A stretch of DNA of 64,000 bases from Paenibacillus sp. PL91 (GTDB lineage Bacteria; Bacillota; Bacilli; Paenibacillales; Paenibacillaceae), in assembly GCF_012935325.2 (NCBI RefSeq), contig NZ_JABBYG020000007.1, forward strand, positions 310,001 to 374,000. Direction: 5' to 3'. This document shows positions 53,159 to 60,833 of the stretch, piece by piece; the stretch's first letter is position 1; each line of letters begins with the position of its first letter. The notes beneath the pieces were generated by a model that searched no databases, was not told the origin of the DNA, and saw only the letters and a program-made list of their open reading frames with translations. Made by a program: the position numbers and the translations under genes.

Positions 53159-54454
53159 TTGGAAACGGCGATGGAGTTGCTTGAAATGCTCGGGAAAGCG
53201 GCTGTCCAATTGGTTGCACAGCCATTTTATTATATTGCGGTTTTGTTTATTGTTTTACAGTACACGAGGCAAATACGGATGGAGCGGCAAATGTTTGCGG
53301 TCAAGCTGCACAACTGGGTAGGCCTTGTGTTTAAAGCGCTGCTGGCGGGATTGTTGATTGGCGTGGCGGTGTCGGTCGCAGGAGCGTTTGTAGGCGTGTC
53401 GTTAACGGGCGAATCGGTCATTTGGCTATGGGTGGTTGCAGCCATTCTTATGCTCGCAAAAATTCGGTACTTATGCTTCGCTTATAGCGCTGGGGTTATT
53501 ACGCTCCTTCAATGGGCGCTCGGATGGACCTCGCTCTCGGAGAGGCCGGACTTCCTCGGATCAGCCGCAGCGTCGCTGGCAAGCATCGATGCCGCAGGGC
53601 TGCTCGTGTTGGTCGCACTTCTTCATCTGGCTGAAGCCGTGCTCGTACGCTGGCAAGGAGACCGGTTGTCTACGCCGTTATTTTTGGAAGGGAAGAGAGG
53701 CAAGCTGGTTGGCGGCTATATGCTGCAGGGCTTTTGGCCAGTACCGCTTCTGATGCTCGTACCGACTGCCGGAGCCGGAGCATCAACGTCAGCTTTGCCA
53801 TGGACGCCGCTATTTGGGGCGGACTGGTCGCAGGGCTGGACGTTTGTCGCATTGCCCATGATTATCGGCTTTACCGAAATGACGCGGTCATTATTGCCCA
53901 AAGACAAAGCAAAGCACGCAGCCAAAGGGCTGCTCTTATACAGCATCTGCTTGGCGGGTGCAGCTATTCTAGCCTGGTGGCAGCCTATGCTGCTGCCGCT
54001 GGCGGCGCTGGTCTCCCTATTGTTTCATGAAGCCATCATATGGCGCAGCAGGACTGTTGAAGCTGCACAATCGCCTCTGTACGTGCATGACACGCGCGGC
54101 TTGCGCATTCTGGGTATCGTGCCTGGGACGCCGGCAGCGGCTATGGGGCTCCTTACAGGCGAGGTGCTCCACAAGGTGAATGGCGTGCGGGTTAGAACGA
54201 AGGAAGACCTTTATGAGGCGCTAGTTCAAAACTCAGCATTTTGCAAGCTGGAAGTATTGAATTTAGATGGTGAATTAAAATTTGCGCAGCGCGCGCGATT
54301 TGCCGGCGAGCATCATCAGCTGGGCGTTATTCTCGCTCCTGATGAGCAGGCTAATTATTATGCTGCTTCCGGGCCGGCATCGCTGCTGGAGCTGCTTCGG
54401 AGCTCGAGAACGTCGAATCGGCGCGATGTTAAGATAGAGAGCGCGGAGAGCTGA
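53159..54454 (+). CDS. minJ: MinJ-like PDZ-domain membrane protein (division topology)
   Basis: The 431-residue protein has about eight membrane helices (PFYYIAVLFIVLQY, LLIGVAVSVAGAFVGV, WLWVVAAILMLA and others) and a C-terminal PDZ domain (GIVPGTPAAAMGLLTGEVLH, VNGVRVRTKEDLYEALVQN). This arrangement, and its place between ctpB-type protease and uvrBA, matches MinJ of Bacillus, which links DivIVA to MinCD. TTG 53159 is chosen because AAAGGAG ends 8 nt upstream. ATG 53066 is rejected because it precedes the ctp terminator and has no ribosome site. Identity rests partly on synteny. Confidence 0.75.
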   Translation: METAMELLEMLGKAAVQLVAQPFYYIAVLFIVLQYTRQIRMERQMFAVKLHNWVGLVFKALLAGLLIGVAVSVAGAFVGVSLTGESVIWLWVVAAILMLAKIRYLCFAYSAGVITLLQWALGWTSLSERPDFLGSAAASLASIDAAGLLVLVALLHLAEAVLVRWQGDRLSTPLFLEGKRGKLVGGYMLQGFWPVPLLMLVPTAGAGASTSALPWTPLFGADWSQGWTFVALPMIIGFTEMTRSLLPKDKAKHAAKGLLLYSICLAGAAILAWWQPMLLPLAALVSLLFHEAIIWRSRTVEAAQSPLYVHDTRGLRILGIVPGTPAAAMGLLTGEVLHKVNGVRVRTKEDLYEALVQNSAFCKLEVLNLDGELKFAQRARFAGEHHQLGVILAPDEQANYYAASGPASLLELLRSSRTSNRRDVKIESAES

Positions 54455-54473
54455 GCGGCGGAACTTGTGGATG

Positions 54474-54517
54474 AAAAAAAGGTGGATCAGGAATTTAATC
54501 CTGATCCACCTTTTTTT
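54474..54517. terminator. Bidirectional terminator between minJ-like gene and the adhesin
   Basis: Perfect 12-bp stem GGTGGATCAGGA / TCCTGATCCACC with A7 on the left and T7 on the right, serving both convergent genes. Confidence 0.95.
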
Positions 54518-54524
54518 ATATTTA

Positions 54525-57500
54525 TTAACGTCTTGTTTTTCTTCTTTTGACAGCGAGTGCTGCAAGTCCTACAGCAATCATGGAAAAGCCGAGAAGCTGC
54601 ATAAGCAAATAGCTGCTTTCACCTGTCTTAGGCAATACCGGTACGTCAGGCGTTGCTATAACTCCGCCTTGCGGCGGCTCCTCAACATCGATTTCAAAGA
54701 AGATTTCTTCTTCGTTGCCATCTTTATCGATGACGATAATCGAGAACTTGTCTTTTCCGACGTAGCCTGGATTTGGCGTATAAACCCATTTGCCGTCAGG
54801 CGAAATCGTAACCTTGCCATGCTCCGGTTTAACTCCGCCAACCGGCGTGCCGTCCTCAGGAATTTCTACATCGCCTTCAATTGGCTTGTCGACCTCTGTT
54901 ACTTCTTTTTCAATTGAAGAAGTAGGTGCCGGCGTAGCCGATACAGTCGGAGATGCAGTAGGCGACGCAGTAGGTGATGGCGTAACCGCAGCAGTTGGCG
55001 TCGGAGACGGAGTTGCAGTCGGCACCACTACTGGTGGCGTTGCAGTCGGATCAACTGTAGGCTTCGGTGTAGGCGTAGGGCTTGGCGTTACAACCGGCGC
55101 TATCCATTTACTGTTTTTTACGGTAACCGTATTGCCGACGGTTGATAGAATAGTAATAGCTACTTCGCCGCTGCCGATAATCGTGTAGCCAGCAGGAGCT
55201 GAGATTTCCTTCAGCACATAATTGCCGTAAGGAAGATCGGTGAAGGATAGCTTGCCGTTAACGGCTGTCGTTTTTTGTCCTAGGCTTACGTTCGCACTAT
55301 TGAATAGTTCGAACTTGGCTCCTTGGAGAACAATACCTGTATTATCGCTGTCAACCTTAGTGACTTCTAGGCCGCCAAGCAAGATCTTCGCGTTTTCTAC
55401 TTGCTTAGCATTTGTTGGTGCGTTGATCGCAACATTCAGCTCGCCATTGCCAATAGTCGTGTAGCCAGCAGGAGCTGCGATTTCTTTCAGCACATAATTG
55501 CCGTAAGGAAGATCGCTGAAGGATAGTTTACCGTTAGCGCCTGTCGTTTTTTGTCCAAGGCTTACATTCGCGCTATTGAATAGCTCGAACTTGGCTCCGG
55601 CGAGAACGGCAGACGTATTGGCGCTGTCTACTTTAGTCACTTCTAGGCTGCCAAGTAAGATGACAGGTAGCTTTTTATTTTCAACCTTTTGCGGAACAGC
55701 GGCTGCATTGATCGTTATACTTACTTGACCGCTGCCGTCTATGCTGTAGCCAGCAGGAGCGGAAATTTCTTTAAGCACATAGCTGCCATACGGCAGACCG
55801 GTAAAGGTAATTTTGCCGTTAGCCGCGGTCGTTTTTTGTCCAAGGCTTACATTCGCGCTATTGAATAGCTCGAACTTAGCCCCTTCGAGGACGATCGCGT
55901 TATTGTCCTTGTCCACCTTGGTAATTTCCAAGTTTCCTGTTTTCTTTTTGTTAGCGATTGGCATAGGTAGAGGAGTGGATGAATTAATCGTTACCTCATA
56001 AGTCCCGGTGCCGTCCACGTTATACCCTGCAGGTGCGCTCGTTTCTTTTAACGTATATTTGCCGTAGCGCAGATTTCCAAATTCAAGCTCACCAGCGGCA
56101 TTGGTCGTTCCACTGGACTTTTTGCCATTGGAATTACGAGTCAGTTCAAAGGATGCGCCGGATAATTTGATGCTTGTATCATCCGCATCAACCTTTTCAA
56201 CCTTCAAGGAACCGATATAAACACTGCCGTTGCCTTCAGCGCCAGACAAAGCTACTCTGACCTCAGTAGGATTGTCGATGAGCTTAGTGCCAACGCCATT
56301 TCCTGTGAACGAAGCGGTATTCGTTACCTTTTCGCCATCCTTAGCATCAATAATGGATTGATATTCAAGAATGTAAGGCTTGGAAATCGTATTTAAAAAG
56401 CGGAGCTCAAAGGTTTCGTCGCTATCGATAGCTGGGTTGGTATTTTCGGTAAACTCAAGCACATATTCGCTTGGATTAACTGTACCAAGCTTGTTAACCG
56501 TACCGTCTGCAGATACGGAAGTGTTGAATAGCTTGAACGATTGTTTGATCAAGGTTTGCTTTTTGCTAGGCGTATCATTGATTTTGGCGCCGGAAACGGT
56601 CGATTGGCCGCGGTTGATATAGACCGTCCAGTTGATCGAATCGTCGCTTTGCGCGCCGGTTTTTGCTACATATTCGCCTGCTTTAGGGATGGTTACTTCA
56701 GCGTGCAGCGTCTTTTCATTAAAGCCCGTTCCGCTAAACAGGGCATCGTTTTTAATCAATGTGTCGTCGATGAACTCGTTCACGAGACTTGTTTTGAACG
56801 TAATCAAGTAAGGATCGGTAATCGTATGGTTAAATGCGACGGTCAGCGTATTCGCATTTGCTGCATCTGGATTTGTTACGCTGTACTCCGATGCTGGCAC
56901 GACAGCACCTTGAGCAGTCGTGCCATTACTGTTGATTACGAGCTTATGAACCTCTACAGAGCCGACTTCATAGTTTTGGACGGATGCCAGCTTGTCTACT
57001 AGTTTAGCGGCTGCTATCGTTTTGCTGTTGTAGTTGACGCCAATATTCCATGTAATTTGCTTATCGGTTGCATTATAGCTGCCTTTTTTGTAGCCGTTGT
57101 CCTGCGTATTTTTGTTAGGCGTAAACGTTGAAGGTCCCGTTTGCTCCTTAACGGTTCCAGCAGGCGTCTCTTTCCAAATCACCTTGCCGTTGTTAGTGAA
57201 AGCAAAACTTGCATTGGAAAAATAAGTTGTGCTTACATAGTCGTACTGCGTCGTATACGTAATCGTATAGGAAGCATTTCCATCCGGGAGTACTAGACTG
57301 AAGCCCTTAGTTGCGGCAGTATCACTAACCGGATCATAGGCAAGCGTATAGACAGAATTGCCAACCGTAACTCCGTTTTGCTTCACGACCAGGCTGCCTG
57401 GTACAAGCTTTAAGGCGCCTAATTGGGCAGGGAAGGTATCCTCAAATTTCAGGTCATACAGATTGTATTTATCCGCGTTAATTTCTACTTTCCAGTCAAT

Positions 57501-58934
57501 GGTTCTGGCTGCGTAATTCGCGTTGGTGTTTGTTTTATGCACGAAGTGATGCTTAATTGTTTTGCTGACTGAACTCTGTTTCGTTTCTGAATAAACAGTG
57601 TTATTGATCGTCGCATCGGCATACAGGTTCGCTGTCGGACGAGTTTGGTATTTGATTTTATAAGCGCCTGTAATGGGATTAGGATTTGTAAAAATCAGTT
57701 TGAAGCCGTTCTTGCTGGTTGTATAGTTAGGATGACTGCTAACGTTGGTATCTATCGTGTAATCAGCTGCTGGAATCTCCGTTCCCGCTGTGCCGGTAAC
57801 AGGGTCAGCAACTGGAAACACTTTAATGGAGCCTGGCACAAGCTCATGAAGATTGTTAAACAAATCGGTCAAGTTAGCATTTGCAATAGAGTCCTCGCCG
57901 AAATTGTATTTAATTTCCCAATCAATGAGCTGCGTGGATTCGTCGTATGTTCCCGATTTGTCGAGCAGCTTGCCGCGTGTATTGGTCACCGTATCAGCAG
58001 CTGTGACATTGCTGATATTGTTGCCTTTTAAAACAGCGGTGTTCATGAAGCTTGCTTTCGTAATATCTGTAATTTCCGTCTCGTACACTATGCGGTAAGA
58101 GGAAGCGATATTTCCTAATTCGATCTTCATCTCATAGGCAGGAGCTGTAGGATCCGTAGTCGAAGGCGTTACAGGGATCGGATTGGACAAAACGCCGTTC
58201 GTATCCGTATCCATTTTGTATACCTTCAACGTGCCAGGCTTATAAGTCAAACCCTCAGGAATGATATCGGTAACGACGGCATCATTCACTTTTTGCAAAT
58301 CTCTATTTACGTCAACGGTCCATTTGATGCTTTCTGCGTTAAAGGGTTTGTCCGCAGCGCCCTTCTTGGTGATTGGGGAGGTACCAGGTTTAGGCGCAAT
58401 CGGAATCGTGATGCTGTCTCCGATATTGAACTGAATAGGGACCTCCGTTTTGTAGTTGATGCTTTGCTCGGTGAAGTAATTCCAGAAGCTAAGCGTTCCG
58501 TCTGCTGGTGATCCTTCGATTTTTTCATTAAAGGTTAGCGTTACCATTCCATTCGTGACCTTGTAGGTTCCGACTGAAGGCGAACCAACCAGAGGCCTCT
58601 CCGAAATATTCCCGCCGTACATGACAAATTGCGGGGGAAGCTGGAAGGTGTACGTATCGCCGCTTTTATAAGTGTGGTTTTCAGGAAGCGCCCACTCATA
58701 ATTCAAAGTCAGATATTGCCCTAATTCGACACGGATATCCGGGTTTACATAATAAACGGATTCATATACAGAAGCGATGACGGTGCTTGGCGTATCCTTA
58801 TCCGTCAATGTCATTTTTGTAATGATATTACCAGTTATACCTGCTGCTTCAGCCGTTTTCAAAACACCGGCGAAATTCACATATTGAAAAATTAATAAAA
58901 AAGCAACCATTAATGCGATCGTTCTTTTTTTCAT
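54525..58934 (-). CDS. Large LPXTG-anchored adhesin with isopeptide-type and Cna-B (SpaA) repeats
   Basis: The 1469-residue protein has a signal peptide (TIALMVAFLLIFQYVNFAG, cut near AEAA). Residues about 35-890 are a string of adhesin/fibrinogen-binding-like Ig domains with recurring INYKTEVPIQFN-, IKWTVDVNRDLQKVND- and WEIKYNFGEDSI-type strands. Residues about 904-1265 are four SpaA/Cna-B prealbumin-like repeats (LEVTKVD, AKFELFNSANVSLGQKTT, YVLKEISAPAGY), each with the Lys and Glu positions expected for isopeptide bonds. A Pro/Thr/Ser stalk, a cadherin-like domain (GVKPEHGKVTISPDGKWVY, VGKDKFSIIVID), LPKTG near residue 1435, a hydrophobic segment and RRKTRR complete it. GGAGGATAC precedes the ATG. 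Ligand and sortase are unknown. Confidence 0.88.
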   Translation of the reverse strand: MKKRTIALMVAFLLIFQYVNFAGVLKTAEAAGITGNIITKMTLTDKDTPSTVIASVYESVYYVNPDIRVELGQYLTLNYEWALPENHTYKSGDTYTFQLPPQFVMYGGNISERPLVGSPSVGTYKVTNGMVTLTFNEKIEGSPADGTLSFWNYFTEQSINYKTEVPIQFNIGDSITIPIAPKPGTSPITKKGAADKPFNAESIKWTVDVNRDLQKVNDAVVTDIIPEGLTYKPGTLKVYKMDTDTNGVLSNPIPVTPSTTDPTAPAYEMKIELGNIASSYRIVYETEITDITKASFMNTAVLKGNNISNVTAADTVTNTRGKLLDKSGTYDESTQLIDWEIKYNFGEDSIANANLTDLFNNLHELVPGSIKVFPVADPVTGTAGTEIPAADYTIDTNVSSHPNYTTSKNGFKLIFTNPNPITGAYKIKYQTRPTANLYADATINNTVYSETKQSSVSKTIKHHFVHKTNTNANYAARTIDWKVEINADKYNLYDLKFEDTFPAQLGALKLVPGSLVVKQNGVTVGNSVYTLAYDPVSDTAATKGFSLVLPDGNASYTITYTTQYDYVSTTYFSNASFAFTNNGKVIWKETPAGTVKEQTGPSTFTPNKNTQDNGYKKGSYNATDKQITWNIGVNYNSKTIAAAKLVDKLASVQNYEVGSVEVHKLVINSNGTTAQGAVVPASEYSVTNPDAANANTLTVAFNHTITDPYLITFKTSLVNEFIDDTLIKNDALFSGTGFNEKTLHAEVTIPKAGEYVAKTGAQSDDSINWTVYINRGQSTVSGAKINDTPSKKQTLIKQSFKLFNTSVSADGTVNKLGTVNPSEYVLEFTENTNPAIDSDETFELRFLNTISKPYILEYQSIIDAKDGEKVTNTASFTGNGVGTKLIDNPTEVRVALSGAEGNGSVYIGSLKVEKVDADDTSIKLSGASFELTRNSNGKKSSGTTNAAGELEFGNLRYGKYTLKETSAPAGYNVDGTGTYEVTINSSTPLPMPIANKKKTGNLEITKVDKDNNAIVLEGAKFELFNSANVSLGQKTTAANGKITFTGLPYGSYVLKEISAPAGYSIDGSGQVSITINAAAVPQKVENKKLPVILLGSLEVTKVDSANTSAVLAGAKFELFNSANVSLGQKTTGANGKLSFSDLPYGNYVLKEIAAPAGYTTIGNGELNVAINAPTNAKQVENAKILLGGLEVTKVDSDNTGIVLQGAKFELFNSANVSLGQKTTAVNGKLSFTDLPYGNYVLKEISAPAGYTIIGSGEVAITILSTVGNTVTVKNSKWIAPVVTPSPTPTPKPTVDPTATPPVVVPTATPSPTPTAAVTPSPTASPTASPTVSATPAPTSSIEKEVTEVDKPIEGDVEIPEDGTPVGGVKPEHGKVTISPDGKWVYTPNPGYVGKDKFSIIVIDKDGNEEEIFFEIDVEEPPQGGVIATPDVPVLPKTGESSYLLMQLLGFSMIAVGLAALAVKRRKTRR
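55140..56225 (-). repeat. Four Cna-B/SpaA repeat units in the adhesin gene
   Basis: Four diverged units of about 280 bp. The three nearest the cell-wall end share long near-identical blocks such as AKFELFNSANVSLGQKTT. The first unit is more divergent. Confidence 0.75.
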
Positions 58935-59348
58935 TTCTTTGTATCCTCCATCTTTGTGTGGTCAATCAGGTCTAATCATTGATTTCATTTAACGTTTAAA
59001 CGGCAAAGCACCATTCCTTTCTCAATAAGACGGGTATAATTTAGGGATCGGCCTGCTGATATTTATGAGATAATCTATGTATGCATGGCAGCTTTACGAG
59101 AAAAGCGCCGACCTAGCGAGGGTGATTGGAGCTTCAATTCCAGTTGTTTTTTCTTCATTTTTCGCTAAATTGTGAGCATGGTTGCATGCTTTAGCATTAT
59201 AACAACCAAATCTATACATTTTCTGAACATAATAGTTCTTAAGCCTTATCGTTTTTTTGGAAGTTGCCGATAGGAGTATGTAGAAGGTAATGACGCGGCC
59301 TAAGCAAAATAATAGGACTATTTTTACACGGATGTGGGAGTGAAGCCG
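58935..59348. other. Divergent intergenic region between adhesin and orphan response regulator
   Basis: This 414-nt region should hold both promoters. I see no clear sigma-A pair. A 10-bp palindrome CGTTTAAACG lies at 58993-59002, about 60 nt upstream of the adhesin start, and could be an operator. A GCCGATAG at 59267 lacks a TAAA at sigma-D spacing. No gene or known riboswitch was found. Confidence 0.45.
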
Positions 59349-60506
59349 GTGAAGGTGTTTTTAATAGATGATGAAAGACTGGCCCTTGTTCAATTAGAGA
59401 GAATGCTTCGCCAAACGACCGAGGTAACGTCAATGGTTTCGTTTCAAGATCCGATGCAGGCCGTGGAGCAAGCTGCCGCGCTGCAGCCGGACATTATTTT
59501 TCTGGACATTCATATGCCCGAAATTACTGGATTGCAGGCAGCGGAGCTGCTCTCCGAGGTTTGTCCGCTTGCGGATGTTGTATTTGTGACCGCTCATGAT
59601 GAATATGCGGTACAAGCGTTTGAGCTAAATGCGGTGGATTATGTATTGAAGCCGGTTCAGACTTCTCGGCTGCAGAAAACGATGGAGAGGCTGATCACGA
59701 GAAGAAGCTTGCCGGCAGCGTCAGAAACGGCGACCGAGCACACGCAAAAAATTAATTGCTTCAAAACATTAAAGTTCCAATCCTCAGGGCAGTCTCCTGA
59801 GCTGCCGAAATGGCGTACGGCTAAGGCGCAGGAGCTTTTTGCTTATATGCTGCACCACAGGGGGCAGATATTACACAAGTCGACGCTTCTAGAGATATTT
59901 TATCCGGAGATGGATTTGAAACGGGCCATGACTCAGCTCTATACCACCATTTATCAGGTCAGACAATGCATCCAGAAAATGAATATGAATATTACGATTC
60001 AAAACTCCAGCATTCAAGAGGGGTATATTCTCGATATCGGCCATGTCATGCTGGACATCGAGCAATGGGAGAAGGAGCTTGATAAGCTGAACGGTCCCAT
60101 TTCCGCACAATTCGATCGTGTCTTGCATCTGCTGGCAGAGTATGAGGGAGATTATCTTCAGGATTACGGCTATATTTGGGCTGAGAATGAGAGAGAGCGC
60201 TTGCGTCAGCTGTGGCTGAACCTTGCAAGGCGGCTAGCAAGCTATTATTTAGAAGAAGCGAGCAGCCCGATCGATGCGCTGCAAATCTATGAAAGAATGC
60301 AATCGATTGATCCTTATAATGAGTCTGATGCGCTAATCGTGATGAGGTTATATGACGAGCTGGGCTACTACGACAAGGTGACGGCTCATTACGAGCGGCT
60401 TTCTCAATCGATAGAGAAGGAGCTGGGATTAGCGGTCCCGCGACAGGTGAATTCATGGTATGTGCAATGGAATGAGAAGAGAATGAGCGAGGAACGGTTG
60501 CAGTAA
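59349..60506 (+). CDS. Response regulator with SARP-like winged helix and BTAD domain
   Basis: The 385-residue protein has a receiver domain (KVFLIDDERLALVQLERML, phospho-Asp in IIFLDIHMPEITG, FVTAHDEYAVQAF, and the lysine in VDYVLKPVQ), then an OmpR-like winged helix (about 155-235, KWRTAKAQELFAYMLHHRGQ) and a bacterial transcriptional activator domain (about 240-375, TPR-like helices). GTG 59349 has GGGAG 8 nt upstream. No histidine kinase is adjacent, so it is orphan in this window. It diverges from the adhesin gene and may control it, which is inference. Confidence 0.85.
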   Translation: MKVFLIDDERLALVQLERMLRQTTEVTSMVSFQDPMQAVEQAAALQPDIIFLDIHMPEITGLQAAELLSEVCPLADVVFVTAHDEYAVQAFELNAVDYVLKPVQTSRLQKTMERLITRRSLPAASETATEHTQKINCFKTLKFQSSGQSPELPKWRTAKAQELFAYMLHHRGQILHKSTLLEIFYPEMDLKRAMTQLYTTIYQVRQCIQKMNMNITIQNSSIQEGYILDIGHVMLDIEQWEKELDKLNGPISAQFDRVLHLLAEYEGDYLQDYGYIWAENERERLRQLWLNLARRLASYYLEEASSPIDALQIYERMQSIDPYNESDALIVMRLYDELGYYDKVTAHYERLSQSIEKELGLAVPRQVNSWYVQWNEKRMSEERLQ

Positions 60507-60546
60507 TCGAGCTAGACAATAGGGCGGCATAGTTTGGAGAAGCTGG

Positions 60547-60639
60547 ATGTTCATTGCTTTAATGGTTATCGCCGTCAGCGGAACGGCGGTACTAAACGTA
60601 TACGGAGCGAGCCGGGCCAAGGTACAACCGCACAAATGA
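60547..60639 (+). CDS. Possible 30-residue membrane peptide
   Basis: ATG 60547 opens a 30-codon frame with a hydrophobic first half (MFIALMVIAVSGTAVLNVYG) and a basic tail ending in QPHK. GGAGA lies 6 nt upstream and a perfect terminator directly follows the stop. No family is recognised. It could also be chance, as the region is otherwise just the tail of the regulator transcript. Confidence 0.35.
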   Translation: MFIALMVIAVSGTAVLNVYGASRAKVQPHK

Positions 60640-60641
60640 AA

Positions 60642-60687
60642 ATACCTCAGCACGAGTCTTGAATAGACGGTGCTGAGGTATTTTTTT
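60642..60687 (+). terminator. Intrinsic terminator before uvrB
   Basis: ATACCTCAGCAC (60642-60653) pairs perfectly with GTGCTGAGGTAT (60670-60681), with an inner GTCT/AGAC stem and T7. Confidence 0.92.
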
Positions 60688-60699
60688 GTATGGGGATGA

Positions 60700-60746
60700 T
60701 TGCGCGGCAGGAAAGATAACGGTATAATATACGGGAACAAACATTC
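60700..60746 (+). promoter_or_regulatory. uvrB promoter with LexA-like site
   Basis: TTGCGC (60700-60705), 17-nt spacer and TATAAT (60723-60728) form a sigma-A promoter. GAAC-AAAC-ATTC (60735-60746) just downstream differs by one base from the Bacillus LexA core GAACNNNNGTTC. SOS control of uvrBA is known in Bacillus. Confidence 0.6.
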
Positions 60747-60833
60747 TTATTTTTATAAACACTGATGAAATGAAATTCCTATAATTGACTATAATGATAA
60801 GAGTATTCGGAATGACGGGGGTGGATGGTAAGC

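Noticed and set aside
59267..59274. GCCGATAG as sigma-D promoter of the orphan regulator
   Set aside because: There is no TAAA at the right spacing; a T-rich stretch lies there instead.
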